The translations under genes were made by a program, and so were the position numbers. The notes beneath the pieces were generated by a model that was given only the letters and a program-made list of their open reading frames with translations, had not been told where the DNA came from and made no database searches. Below are positions 42,756 to 51,827 of a stretch of DNA of 64,000 nucleotides, in pieces. The stretch lies in the NCBI GenBank assembly GCA_028873965.1, contig JAPPMU010000059.1, positions 62,001 to 126,000 of the forward strand. The letters are read 5' to 3'. The DNA comes from Chloroflexota bacterium (lineage in GTDB: Bacteria; Chloroflexota; Dehalococcoidia; Lucifugimonadales; UBA3495). Position 1 is the stretch's first letter. Each line of letters begins with the position of its first letter.

Positions 42756-44720
42756 CTATTCACGCACTCCCTTCACGTACTCGAGGTAGATGAAGCTGCC
42801 CTGGTTCGGCCCCAGGAAGACGTACTCGGCCACCACGTCCGGGTCGATGGTTGCGCTGATCGGCATCGTCCACCCGGGGATAGTTCCCACTTCGTAGAAG
42901 ATTTCGTCAGAGACTTTTCGCCAGTCCTCCGTAGCGTCGGCCTCGTTCAGAGCCCGCAGCGCCTTGTTCTTGTGCTCCTGGATGGCGTCGCTGGTGTACG
43001 CCCGGAAGAAGCGCTCGGCGCTGAAGTAGAAGTGGACCCGAGTGTCGATGGGCGCGGCCGGCCCGCGGAACCCATAGATGCAGCAGTCGGTGTCCAGGCC
43101 TCGGTAATTGTTGCGCCAGTTGGAGAACTCGATGGGATCCAGTTCCGGTTCGAGGCCGATCTCAGACCAGAACTTGGCCATGGCTTCCATCTGGTCCGGC
43201 AATTCCGGTACCCCGCCCAGGACGAACACCGGAACGCGGAATGAGAAACCTTCCGGATATCCTGCCTCGACCAGCAATTCGCGGGCCTTTTCCGGGTCGT
43301 ACCCGTAGAGCTCGTCCCACTTGGCCTCCCAATCCGGGTTGAAACCGGCGGGGAAGTCGGGAACCAGGGTGGCAACCCATTGCCGCCCGCCAACGCCACC
43401 GTAGATGGCCTCGTTGATCTGGTCGCGGTCGATGGCCTTGTTCATCGCCATGCGGACCAGCTTGCCGGACTCGGTGGGCTCGTTCCAGGGCATCATTTCG
43501 TCGCGCGCGGCGACGATGTCGTAGCTCGACCGGATCTCGGCCTGTTTTTCAGCGGACACGTCCGTGGGCACGCCCGTAGCGCCGGTGGCGAAGTACATTC
43601 CGCCGAACAGAGCAAAAGCCGTAACCGACCGCACGGAACTGTCCACCACCTCCAGGCCGTCGTCCACAGCGTCCTGGATGAGGGCCCGGTTGATGGTCGC
43701 GATGTGCGCTTCGCGGGCCTGCATGATGGCGAGGCGGGTGGCGGATTCACGCACGTCCTTGATCTCGATTTCGGCGAAATCAGCGTTCACGCGCCAGTGG
43801 TCGTAGTCCACCCGTTTCCATTCCCAGCCCACGCCCTCTTCAAAGCTGACGAATTCGTAGGGGCCGGTGCGTGCAGATTTCGCCGCCACCTTGTCCCGGC
43901 TCTGGATGCAATAGTTCAAGGGCAGGCCGGCCTCGTTGTCGCCGTAATCAGCTTCGCCGTTGGGGCATTCCTGGTCCCACTGGGCCTTGCTGCTGTGGGG
44001 GATACCGCGGTACCCGGAGTACCAGTAAACGAAATCAACGGCAGGGCGGAGCTTCATGTGGATGTTGACTTCGTAGTCGTTGACGACTTCCACCTCACCC
44101 CCAGGGTCGCTGCGGAAATAGTCTGAGTACGAAGCGCGGCAATCGGGGTTGGTGTAGTACGCCATGGAATGCACCACATCCTTGGCGGTGAACTCGCCCC
44201 AGTCGTCATGCCAGCGAACCCCCTGGCGGAGTTTGAAGTTCCAGGTCCGCCCATCGGCGCTGATGCCCCATTCCGTCGCCAGCATGGGTTCGTATGACCC
44301 GTCGAAGCGGCTGGCGTCCACCATCCACTCCGCGGACATGCGGTAGTTGAGCACGCCGGAGCCGGTTACTTCGCAGTCCAGCATCGACTCCAGCGACGGC
44401 GGGTCGGCAACCAGGATCAGCCGATCGGTCACCAGTTCCCCTTCGGTGATGGGAGCCAGGGTCGGCCGGGGCGTGGCCTGGAGTACAGAGGCGCGTTGCG
44501 TCGGGGTGGGCAACGCGTCGCCGGCAGTCGGCGTATTGGTGGCTCGCACCACCGGCGTGTTGGTGGGCGTTTCCGCCTGAGGAGCCGCCGGGGCTGCGGT
44601 CGCCGCCGCCGGAGCAGCCGGCTGTTCAGCCGCGCCGCCGCATGCCACTACCACGGTGGCGCACGCCAGGGCGGCTATCAATGCGATACTCGGAAATTTC
44701 AGGAACCATTTCGCTCGCAT
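42756..44720 (-). CDS. Peptide-type ABC transporter substrate-binding lipoprotein, copy 2
   Basis: Paralogue of the preceding receptor, 654 residues from the second of two nearby ATGs (GGAG seven bases upstream). Signal and lipobox: IALIAALACATVVVAC. The linker again contains TNTPVVRATNTP. Long stretches match copy 1, such as DCEVTGSGVLNYRMS, YYTNPDCRASYSDYFRS and LAIMQAREAHIATINRALIQ. It differs by an insertion around GATGVPTDVSAEKQAEIRSS. Both copies probably deliver ligands to the single OppBCDF complex; separate promoters would allow different conditions or ligands. Confidence 0.93.
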   Translation of the reverse strand: MRAKWFLKFPSIALIAALACATVVVACGGAAEQPAAPAAATAAPAAPQAETPTNTPVVRATNTPTAGDALPTPTQRASVLQATPRPTLAPITEGELVTDRLILVADPPSLESMLDCEVTGSGVLNYRMSAEWMVDASRFDGSYEPMLATEWGISADGRTWNFKLRQGVRWHDDWGEFTAKDVVHSMAYYTNPDCRASYSDYFRSDPGGEVEVVNDYEVNIHMKLRPAVDFVYWYSGYRGIPHSSKAQWDQECPNGEADYGDNEAGLPLNYCIQSRDKVAAKSARTGPYEFVSFEEGVGWEWKRVDYDHWRVNADFAEIEIKDVRESATRLAIMQAREAHIATINRALIQDAVDDGLEVVDSSVRSVTAFALFGGMYFATGATGVPTDVSAEKQAEIRSSYDIVAARDEMMPWNEPTESGKLVRMAMNKAIDRDQINEAIYGGVGGRQWVATLVPDFPAGFNPDWEAKWDELYGYDPEKARELLVEAGYPEGFSFRVPVFVLGGVPELPDQMEAMAKFWSEIGLEPELDPIEFSNWRNNYRGLDTDCCIYGFRGPAAPIDTRVHFYFSAERFFRAYTSDAIQEHKNKALRALNEADATEDWRKVSDEIFYEVGTIPGWTMPISATIDPDVVAEYVFLGPNQGSFIYLEYVKGVRE

Positions 44721-45024
44721 GTGCATTCTCCAAGGACTGTTTGGTACGAAATCCCCACATTCTTTCGGTGACTGGAAACACCGGCGCCGCCGTTTGGCGC
44801 TGGCAATATAGGCAATATCAATCACGCCCGTCAATCGGCGCACTATCAAAAATTTTTACGATTATCGTCGGTATCAGCGGATTATTATATTGTTTAAGGT
44901 AAATATTTGCGGAATACATGGTAACCGTGCAGTCACCATTACGATTTGGCGATACATTTGCATCGCCATTACGAATATGTAATATAACGTCTGGTGATAT
45001 ATCGGAGCCAGTGATAACGATAAT
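44721..45024. other. A/T-rich control region upstream of receptor copy 2
   Basis: Gene-free. On the minus strand TTGACG (44834-44829), an 18-nt spacer and TATATT (44810-44805) form the probable promoter. Further up lie two direct copies of CCATTACGA (44936-44944 and 44966-44974, 30 bp apart) and between them a GGCGAT/ATCGCC dyad (44948-44953/44962-44967), a typical look for a dimeric regulator site. No coding frame is apparent. Confidence 0.5.
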
Positions 45025-45070
45025 GCCGTACCGGCCCTGCGCTCTGCTAACAGCGCAGGGCCGGTACGGC
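45025..45070 (-). terminator. Strong hairpin after the second flavin oxidoreductase gene
   Basis: A perfect 19-bp stem (45025-45043 with 45052-45070) and an 8-nt loop CTGCTAAC. It lies 30 nt beyond the stop at 45100. The sequence after it on the minus strand is A/T-rich (ATTATCGTTATC) but lacks a clean U-run. Probably an intrinsic terminator that also isolates the receptor control region. Confidence 0.7.
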
Positions 45071-45099
45071 CGAAGAGAGTGTTGCGAAGCGTCGCGATA

Positions 45100-45942
45100 C
45101 TACATCACAGCCTCCGCAATCCGATCAATTTCGTCCAGTGCGCTGGCGTTGGTCGTGTCGCCGAGCCTGATGATCACCCGGTTGGCGCCGGCATCCTCGA
45201 ACCGGGAGATGGTATCGCGATCCGGCGCCTGACCGAACACCGTGATGTCGATCCCCGACGGGTCCCGGCCCGAGGCTTCGGCCAGCTCGTCAATGGCGGC
45301 CTTGCCGGCGGCGATCTGGTCGGGACTGGCGGCCGTGGGCATCCAGCCGTCACCCCATCGGGCGACGCGGCGGAAGACGTTGCGCGCGTTGCCGCCGAGG
45401 AGCACCGGAGGGCCACCCTCCTGGGCGGGTTTCGGGTTGCACTGAACCGGCGGGAAGTCGTAGTACTGGCCGTGGTACTCGGCGGCATCCTGCGTCCACA
45501 GCGCGCGCATCACCTCGATGGCCTCCCGGGCTTGCGTCCACCGGTGATCGAAATCGCCGCCCATGATCTCCGTTTCCTCTCGCAGCCATCCCGTGCCGAT
45601 CCCCAGGATGAACCGCCCGCCGGAAAAACGGTCCAGGGTCGATATGGCGCCGGCGAGAACCAGCGGGTTGCGCTCCGGAATCAGCGTGATGCCCGTACCC
45701 AGCTTGATCCGGCTCGTTACCGCCGACGCCCGGGCCAGTCCAATATAAGGATCACCCATGTCCGCCATGTAAGGAGGGATGGAGCCGTCCGGCGAGCCGG
45801 GATATTTCGATGCCGGATCGACCGGCATCACCGGATGCTCGGGCAACCATATGGACTCAAACCCGGCGCTTTCCGCGCGTGCGGCAATGTCCGCCACGTC
45901 GATCGAGTTGGTCGAGATTGACATATTCAAACCGATGTCCAT
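45100..45942 (-). CDS. LLM-class flavin-dependent oxidoreductase, probably F420-type
   Basis: Luciferase-like TIM barrel of 280 residues from an ATG with GGAGG five bases upstream. Motifs: DIGLNMSISTNSIDVADIAA (2-21), FESIWLPEHPVMPVD (28-42), RIKLGTGITLIPERNPLVLA (about 74-93), FILGIGTGWLREETEIMG (about 106-123) and PPVLLGGNARNVFRRVARWGDGW (about 163-185). The length and the RIKLGTG-I-pattern match TIGR-type probable F420-dependent oxidoreductases. It is less than a third identical by eye to the 13.6-kb enzyme. A terminator hairpin follows directly. Confidence 0.86.
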   Translation of the reverse strand: MDIGLNMSISTNSIDVADIAARAESAGFESIWLPEHPVMPVDPASKYPGSPDGSIPPYMADMGDPYIGLARASAVTSRIKLGTGITLIPERNPLVLAGAISTLDRFSGGRFILGIGTGWLREETEIMGGDFDHRWTQAREAIEVMRALWTQDAAEYHGQYYDFPPVQCNPKPAQEGGPPVLLGGNARNVFRRVARWGDGWMPTAASPDQIAAGKAAIDELAEASGRDPSGIDITVFGQAPDRDTISRFEDAGANRVIIRLGDTTNASALDEIDRIAEAVM

Positions 45943-46100
45943 CGTTGCCTCCAGGGTCAGTACCGAATGCCGTGTTCGGCCCGGATGATAGCATCGCGCA
46001 CAGCGCGCGTCCATGCGGCCAATCGGCCCTCCGATGATATACTTATCGGCAGTATTTTCTACTTTTTCAGAATTGCACGTTCATAATCAGGAATCATGCT

Positions 46101-46490
46101 ATGCCCCTGTACGTAATGCTCGCCAGCTTCACGGGTCGCGGCCGGCGAATGGGCCAAGACAACCCCAATCTGCTGAGCGACGCCGCGAATGATGCAGAGA
46201 CCCCAACCAGCAAGGTGCTGACCCAATACGCGGTGTTGGGGCGCTACGATTTCGTCATCATCACCGAAGCCGAGGACAACCAGTCCGCTGCCAGGCTGTC
46301 GCTGGATTTGGGCGTGCGCGCCGGCTTGAATATTGAAACGCTTCCGGCGTTGCCCATCGGTATCCTGTCCGATGAGGAACACATCAGCATCCTGCGGGAT
46401 GTGGCGGTAGCCCTCAACGTCCCCGGCGGTCCGGACGAAGCCGGCGAGGAAACCGACGATTCCTGGCGGTTGCCCGAGGACCCGGACTGA
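46101..46490 (+). CDS. GYD-domain protein
   Basis: 129 residues. The GYD family is a ferredoxin-like small domain of unknown function common in Chloroflexota, Actinobacteria and archaea. Features are [16 protein letters not shown] (1-16), [21 protein letters not shown] (about 43-63) with the G-x-YD core, and [21 protein letters not shown]. The C-terminal 25 residues are acidic ([20 protein letters not shown]). It precedes thiD by 30 nt and is probably co-transcribed with it. Confidence 0.83.
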   Translation: MPLYVMLASFTGRGRRMGQDNPNLLSDAANDAETPTSKVLTQYAVLGRYDFVIITEAEDNQSAARLSLDLGVRAGLNIETLPALPIGILSDEEHISILRDVAVALNVPGGPDEAGEETDDSWRLPEDPD

Positions 46491-46520
46491 ACGGCTGCGA
46501 AACCAAAGGCGGTAACTGGT

Positions 46521-47318
46521 ATGGCCCATGCGCGCCCACCCACCGTAATGACCATCGCCGGCTCTGACTCTGGTGGCGGCGCCGGCATCCAGGCAGACCT
46601 GAAAACCTTCTCCGCTCTGGGCGTGTTTGGCACGTCCACGCTCACGGCGATTACCGCTCAAAACACCGTGGGAGTCAGCGCGGTGCACGAGATCCCCATC
46701 GAGGTCATTTCCGCACAAATCGACGCGGTGGTCACGGACATCGGAGCCGACGCGGTCAAGACCGGCATGTTGTCGTCCAGTGAGATTGTGGAAACGGTTG
46801 CCGAAGCGATCCGACGGCACGGCATCGCCAACCTGGTGGTTGACCCCGTGATGGTTGCCAAGAGTGGAGATCGTCTCCTGCGCGAAGAAGCCATTCAGTC
46901 CATCTGCAACTCGCTGATACCCCTGGCGGCGGTGGTAACGCCCAATATCCCGGAAGCAGAAGATTTGACGGGCCGCCGCATCCGGTCGGATGACGATGTC
47001 AGGGAGGCCGCGATGCGCATCGTGGCCATGGGGGCTCGTTCGGTGGTGGTCAAGGGAGGTCACCGGGACGGGCCGCCAACCGACGTTCTGTACGACGGCA
47101 GCGGTTTCCAGGAGTTCACGACGGATCGTATCCCGTCCACGAACACCCACGGAACCGGCTGCACCTTCGCGTCCGCAGTCGCGGCCGGGCTCGCCCACGG
47201 CCTGGACGTACCCGCTGCGGTGGCGCAGGCCAAAGAATACGTCACCGCCGCGATCCGCGCGGCGTATCCAATCGGCCAGGGTCATGGCCCCCTGCACCAT
47301 TTCCATGCGTATTGGTGA
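46521..47318 (+). CDS. thiD: Hydroxymethylpyrimidine/phosphomethylpyrimidine kinase
   Basis: Ribokinase-fold enzyme that phosphorylates HMP and HMP-P for thiamine synthesis and removes toxic analogues. 265 residues. [20 protein letters not shown] (10-29) is the HMP-binding start, [12 protein letters not shown] (about 80-91), [15 protein letters not shown] (about 106-120), [13 protein letters not shown], and the anion hole [12 protein letters not shown] (about 211-222) with catalytic Cys/Asp region. Together with thiE at 29.8 kb it shows a thiamine pathway spread over the chromosome. No TPP riboswitch is seen upstream. Confidence 0.95.
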   Translation: MAHARPPTVMTIAGSDSGGGAGIQADLKTFSALGVFGTSTLTAITAQNTVGVSAVHEIPIEVISAQIDAVVTDIGADAVKTGMLSSSEIVETVAEAIRRHGIANLVVDPVMVAKSGDRLLREEAIQSICNSLIPLAAVVTPNIPEAEDLTGRRIRSDDDVREAAMRIVAMGARSVVVKGGHRDGPPTDVLYDGSGFQEFTTDRIPSTNTHGTGCTFASAVAAGLAHGLDVPAAVAQAKEYVTAAIRAAYPIGQGHGPLHHFHAYW

Positions 47319-47332
47319 AATCTGCCCTGCGC

Positions 47333-47338
47333 TATAAT
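47333..47338 (+). promoter_or_regulatory. -10 element of ileS
   Basis: A perfect TATAAT at 47333-47338, with TGCGC in front and no convincing -35. The leader of about 70 nt before the ileS start contains a GCGCG/CGCGC hairpin, but no T-box specifier structure or antiterminator sequence that I can identify. Confidence 0.45.
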
Positions 47339-47413
47339 CGAGTTTCAGTCAGATTTTTGGGTATTCAGCCAGCGCGTGAACGCATCCGCGCGCGACGATG
47401 AGGTACTACAGCC

Positions 47414-50400
47414 ATGCCGGCCTTTGACGTGGTTTCCAGCCGGGTCAGCTTCCCGGAGCTCGACGCCGAGATCCTCGATTACTGGAAGGAGCGCGAGGTC
47501 TTCCGCCGGTCCATTGACGACCGGCCGGACGCGCCTCTCTTCATGATGTACGAGGGCCCGCCCACCGCCAACGGCAGTCCCGGCATTCACCACGTGCTGG
47601 CTCGCGTATTTAAGGACGTGATCTCCCGCTACCGCACCATGAAAGGTTGCCGGGTTATCCGCAAGGGCGGCTGGGATACCCACGGCCTGCCCGTGGAGCT
47701 CCAGATTGAGCAGGAGCTCGGCCTGTCGTCCAAGCGGGAGATCGAGGAGTTCGGCATCGCCGAGTTCAACCGCCGCTGCCGCGAAAGCGTTTTCCGGTTC
47801 GTTAAAGAATGGGAAGTCATGACCGACCGCATCGGCTACTGGGTCGACATGGATGATCCCTACGTCACCCTGGAAAACGACTACATCGAAACCGGATGGT
47901 GGATCCTGAAGCAGCTGTGGGATCGCGGTCTGCTCTACCAGGACCGGCGGGGCGCTCCCCATTGCCCCCGCTGCGTCTCCAGCCTTTCCTCACACGAGGT
48001 GGCCCTGGGGTACCGCGAGAACACTCCGGACCCGTCGACCTTCGTGACGTTCGAGGCGACGGAGTGGCTGGATGGCGCCGCGCCGGATGTTCCCTCCTAC
48101 TTCCTGGCATGGACGACGACGCCGTGGACGCTGCCCGGCAACACCGCTCTGGCCGTCAGCGCCGATGCCGAGTACTCCATCGTTGAAACTGCCAACAGCG
48201 CCGGCGAGACGGTCAGGATGGCGCTGGCCACCGCGCTGCTGGGAATCCTGCATGATGATTACACCGTAACGCGCGAGGTGAAAGGCAGCGACCTGACGGG
48301 CCTGTCGTACCGACCGCTTTATGACGCCTCGGAATACGGCACACCGATCCGCCAGTTCCTGGCAAATGCAGACGGGCTAATCTCGCTGGAGGACGTCGAC
48401 TCCTACGCGACGAAGGTCGTATCCGCCGATTTCGTCAGCATGGACGACGGCAGCGGGATCGTGCACATCGCGCCGGCCTTCGGCGACGAAGACCTGGGCC
48501 TCGGGCGGGAGCACCGGCTGGCGTTCGTTCAGCCCGTTGACCTGCAGGGCGTCATCACCGGCAACTATCCCTTTGCCGGCAAGTTCGTGAAAGACGCAGA
48601 TCCGGAAATCCTCGCCGACCTGGAATCCCGGGGCGTGCTGTACCACCAGGGCGTTTACCGCCATACGTATCCGTTCTGCTGGCGTTGCGATACCCCGCTT
48701 CTCTACTATGCCAAGACCTCCTGGTACATCCGGACCACGGCAGTCAAGGACCAACTGGTGGGCAACAACTCCCGGATCAACTGGTACCCGGAGCACATCC
48801 GCGAGGGCCGGTTCGGGGAATGGCTGCGCAACAACGTGGACTGGGCAATCTCCCGCGAACGCTACTGGGGAACCCCGATCCCCATCTGGCAGTGCGACGG
48901 GTGTGGCGAGATGGATTGCGTCGGCGGCGTCGATGAACTGTCGCAGCGGTGCGGTCAGGAACTCGAAGATCTGGACCTGCATCGGCCGTATGTGGACGAT
49001 GTTGCCTGGCCCTGCCCTTCCAGCAGCGATTGCCAGGGCGTATTTCGCAGGATCCCCGAGGTAATGGACTGCTGGTTCGATTCCGGCATGATGCCCCTGG
49101 CCCAGTGGCATTATCCCTTCGAGAACCGCGACATCGAGACCGACGGTCGGCTGCCCGCCGATTACATCTGCGAAGCCGTTGACCAGACCCGGGGCTGGTT
49201 CTACAGCCTGCACGCCCTGTCCACACTGCTCAAGGACGACGTGGCTTATCGCAACGTCATCTGCCTGGGCCTGATCCTGGACGGACGCGGACGCAAGATG
49301 AGCAAGCGGCTGGGCAACATCGTAGAGCCCGACAGCATCCTCGACACCCACGGCGCGGACGCCCTGCGGTGGTATCTGTTCACCGCGTCGCATCCGGGCG
49401 AACCCAGGCGCTTCTCCGACCGCCTGGTGCAGCAGACCCTTCGCCAGGTGCTGCTGACCCTGTGGAACGTCTACTCGTTCTTCACCAACTACGCGAACAT
49501 CGACGAGTTCGAGCCGTCGCAAATCCCCGAGGGGTGGCGCCCCGAAGCCGAGCTTGACCGCTGGATCCTGGCGGAGCTCAACCAACTGGTCCAGGTCGTA
49601 GACGACCATCTCGACAATTACAACCCGACCGACGCCGGACGACGCATTGCCGAGTTCATCGACGTGCTCTCCAACTGGTACGTCCGCCGTTCGCGCCGCC
49701 GCTTCTGGAAGTCGGAAAACGACGCGGACAAGCTGGGCGCCTACGCGACCCTGTACCGCTGCCTGACCACGGTAGCCAGGCTGATGGCGCCGCTGGCTCC
49801 GTTCGTGTCCGAGCAGATGTACCGTAACCTGGAGCTGCGCTACCAGCCCGACGCGCCCGACAGCGTGCATCTGTCCGCCTACCCGGTGGCCGACACTTCG
49901 CTGATCGACCGGCCCATCATGGAGGCAACCCGCCTGGCCATCCGCGTGTCCAGCATGGGCCGCGCAGCCCGGAGCAAGGCTGGCCTCAAGGTGCGGCAGC
50001 CATTGGCCGAAGTAGTGGTCAAAACGCGCACGGATGCGGAGCTGCAATATCTGGGGCAAGTTCGCCCCCAGATTCTTGAAGAGCTGAACATCAAGGAATT
50101 GCGACCGGCTGAAGGAGACGGAGACCTCTACGTTCAGGCACAGGAGTTGGCCGGAGACGATGGCGACGCTGTTGTGTCTGTGGCCGGATATTCGGCCGCT
50201 CTGGACTCAGGCTACATGGTCGCGGTTGACGCTCAGATCACGCCCGAGCTGGCTGACGAGGGCCTGGCCCGCGAGCTTGCCCACCGGATCCAGAACCTGC
50301 GCAAGAGCGCCCGGTTCGAGATCACCGATCGGATCGTCACCTATTTCGACGGCCCCGACGACGTGGCTCGCGTGATGACCATCCACGGCGACTACATCAA

Positions 50401-50521
50401 GCAGGAAACCCTCAGTGACGATCTGTTTGACTCGGTTCCTGAGGACGCCGCCAAATCGGAGACCGCCCAGATCGAAGGCATGGAAGTCACACTGGGGGTG
50501 CGCCGCGCCAACGGCGCCTGA
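47414..50521 (+). CDS. ileS: Isoleucyl-tRNA synthetase, eukaryote-like (type 2)
   Basis: Class I aminoacyl-tRNA synthetase, 1035 residues. The HIGH-equivalent is in EGPPTANGSPGIHHVLARV (about 46-64), followed by KGGWDTHGLPVELQIEQEL. The CP1 editing domain contains LAWTTTPWTLPGNTALAV and SMDDGSGIVHIAPAFGDEDL. KMSKRLGN holds the second ATP motif. The PTANGSPGIHH form and overall length match the type 2 (eukaryote-like, intrinsically mupirocin-tolerant) IleRS rather than the E. coli type. The C-terminal anticodon region with RRSRRRFWKSENDADK is complete. Ends 6 nt before mutM. Confidence 0.96.
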   Translation: MPAFDVVSSRVSFPELDAEILDYWKEREVFRRSIDDRPDAPLFMMYEGPPTANGSPGIHHVLARVFKDVISRYRTMKGCRVIRKGGWDTHGLPVELQIEQELGLSSKREIEEFGIAEFNRRCRESVFRFVKEWEVMTDRIGYWVDMDDPYVTLENDYIETGWWILKQLWDRGLLYQDRRGAPHCPRCVSSLSSHEVALGYRENTPDPSTFVTFEATEWLDGAAPDVPSYFLAWTTTPWTLPGNTALAVSADAEYSIVETANSAGETVRMALATALLGILHDDYTVTREVKGSDLTGLSYRPLYDASEYGTPIRQFLANADGLISLEDVDSYATKVVSADFVSMDDGSGIVHIAPAFGDEDLGLGREHRLAFVQPVDLQGVITGNYPFAGKFVKDADPEILADLESRGVLYHQGVYRHTYPFCWRCDTPLLYYAKTSWYIRTTAVKDQLVGNNSRINWYPEHIREGRFGEWLRNNVDWAISRERYWGTPIPIWQCDGCGEMDCVGGVDELSQRCGQELEDLDLHRPYVDDVAWPCPSSSDCQGVFRRIPEVMDCWFDSGMMPLAQWHYPFENRDIETDGRLPADYICEAVDQTRGWFYSLHALSTLLKDDVAYRNVICLGLILDGRGRKMSKRLGNIVEPDSILDTHGADALRWYLFTASHPGEPRRFSDRLVQQTLRQVLLTLWNVYSFFTNYANIDEFEPSQIPEGWRPEAELDRWILAELNQLVQVVDDHLDNYNPTDAGRRIAEFIDVLSNWYVRRSRRRFWKSENDADKLGAYATLYRCLTTVARLMAPLAPFVSEQMYRNLELRYQPDAPDSVHLSAYPVADTSLIDRPIMEATRLAIRVSSMGRAARSKAGLKVRQPLAEVVVKTRTDAELQYLGQVRPQILEELNIKELRPAEGDGDLYVQAQELAGDDGDAVVSVAGYSAALDSGYMVAVDAQITPELADEGLARELAHRIQNLRKSARFEITDRIVTYFDGPDDVARVMTIHGDYIKQETLSDDLFDSVPEDAAKSETAQIEGMEVTLGVRRANGA

Positions 50522-50527
50522 CCGGTC

Positions 50528-51340
50528 ATGCCGGAACTACCAGAGGTCGAAAACACCCGCCAGTACCTGCTCCGCAGCGGCCTGGTGGGTCGTCGGTTCT
50601 CGGCGCCGGATATCACCTGGAGCAAAACGGTCCGCGAACCTTCCGTCGGCGAGTTCATTGAAGGCGTCGCCGGGCGGCGCGTCGCTGACCTGCGGCGACG
50701 GGGCAAGTACCTGATCGCGCCTTTGGACGACGAGCAGTTTCTGGTCCTGCACCTGGGTATGACCGGCAGCCTGCGCATCCACGATGCTCGCCGCGAACCG
50801 CCGCCGATGGTCAGGCACACCTTCCCGCTGGATGACGGCCGGGAGATGCGGTTTATCGATCCCCGCAAGTTCGGGCACCTGTGGCTGCTGCCTGACCCGT
50901 CGGGAGCCACGCGCAAAATGGGCCCGGAACCGTTGGAACCAACCTTCACGGTTGCCGTCCTCGCCGAGCTTCTGGCCGGCCGCAAAGCGCCGATGAAAGC
51001 CATCCTGCTCGATCAATCGGTGGTCGCGGGGCTGGGCAACCTGTACGCCGACGAAGCTCTGTTCCTGTCCGGAATACACCCGGAACGGGCCGCGAATGAT
51101 CTGAACGACGACGAGGCTCGCGCTCTCCACGCCGCAATCGTCCAGGCGTTGTCGCGTTCCGTGGCCGCATACGCGGCGGCGCGGGAAGCCGAATGGCCCG
51201 ACCCGCCGGTGGCTCTCTCGCCGTGGTCGATTCCCAGATCATCCGACGAACCCTGTCCCAAGTGTTCAGGTACGGTTGCGATGATTCGGGTGCGGGGGCG
51301 CAGCTCGTGGCACTGTCCGGAGTGCCAGCCGGCCAGGTGA
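50528..51340 (+). CDS. mutM: Formamidopyrimidine-DNA glycosylase
   Basis: Bifunctional DNA glycosylase/AP lyase removing 8-oxoguanine and formamidopyrimidines. 270 residues. The catalytic N-terminus MPELPEVENTRQYL gives Pro1 nucleophile and Glu2 after Met removal. Lys60 lies in RRRGKYLI. The helix-two-turn-helix contains LLDQSVVAGLGNLYADEALF (about 161-180). The C-terminal zinc finger is intact: CPKC at about 246-249 and CPEC at about 264-267. It is translationally close to ileS (6-nt gap), an arrangement without an obvious functional tie. Confidence 0.96.
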   Translation: MPELPEVENTRQYLLRSGLVGRRFSAPDITWSKTVREPSVGEFIEGVAGRRVADLRRRGKYLIAPLDDEQFLVLHLGMTGSLRIHDARREPPPMVRHTFPLDDGREMRFIDPRKFGHLWLLPDPSGATRKMGPEPLEPTFTVAVLAELLAGRKAPMKAILLDQSVVAGLGNLYADEALFLSGIHPERAANDLNDDEARALHAAIVQALSRSVAAYAAAREAEWPDPPVALSPWSIPRSSDEPCPKCSGTVAMIRVRGRSSWHCPECQPAR

Positions 51341-51368
51341 AGGCAGTTCCGTCCCGGCTATTGCAGTG

Positions 51369-51779
51369 TCAGAGGATGTTATCGCTGCCGATGGCTGCAA
51401 CGGCGTCAGACCGATTGTCGGTTTTCAGTGCGATCATGGCGTAGCCAGCCTGGCGGCTCAGGATGTGCATGCTCTCGATGTTGACGCCGGCCTCTTTCAG
51501 GTCGCCGGCCACCTTGGCCAGCGCTCCGGGTTCGTCGGGTAGGCGGAGCACCAGGGCGTCGTCGCTGATCGCCTTGAAACCCGCCTGATTGAGCACGTAT
51601 AGGGCTCGGTCGTAGCGATCAGCGGTCAGGATAATCGCGCCCTCTTCGCCTACTACCTGGGCGTTGATCGATTCCAGGTTGATGCCTTCCGCGGCCAGGA
51701 CCTGGCTGATGTTGGCAATGACGCCGACCTCGTCCTGGGCCATAACGATGATGCGGCTCAAGGGGTTCACTTGGTTCAT
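51369..51779 (-). CDS. Protein with two ACT domains
   Basis: 136 residues consisting of two ACT-like domains: RIIVMAQDEVGVIANISQVL (about 9-28) and LRLPDEPGALAKVAGDLKEA (about 78-97), each followed by the typical NLESI/NIESM strand. Stand-alone double-ACT proteins are amino-acid sensors or regulators with unknown partners. AAGGA lies nine bases before the chosen ATG. It is 48 nt downstream of the decarboxylase gene on the same strand, so it may sense the amino acid that enzyme uses. Confidence 0.82.
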   Translation of the reverse strand: MNQVNPLSRIIVMAQDEVGVIANISQVLAAEGINLESINAQVVGEEGAIILTADRYDRALYVLNQAGFKAISDDALVLRLPDEPGALAKVAGDLKEAGVNIESMHILSRQAGYAMIALKTDNRSDAVAAIGSDNIL

Positions 51780-51827
51780 AATGACCAATCCTTCTCCGGT
51801 TCCGGCGGAGGAGCGAGCAAAGCAAGG

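Noticed and set aside
46014-46100. TPP riboswitch before the GYD-thiD unit
   Set aside because: The gap is too short and lacks the conserved CTGAGA/ACCTGA-type elements. None is seen before the FmdB-thiE unit either.
47339-47413. T-box leader before ileS
   Set aside because: The leader is only about 70 nt and shows no T-box consensus or specifier stem.
48377-50059. A 560-codon minus-strand open frame
   Set aside because: Antisense to the C-terminal half of ileS, with no recognisable domain.
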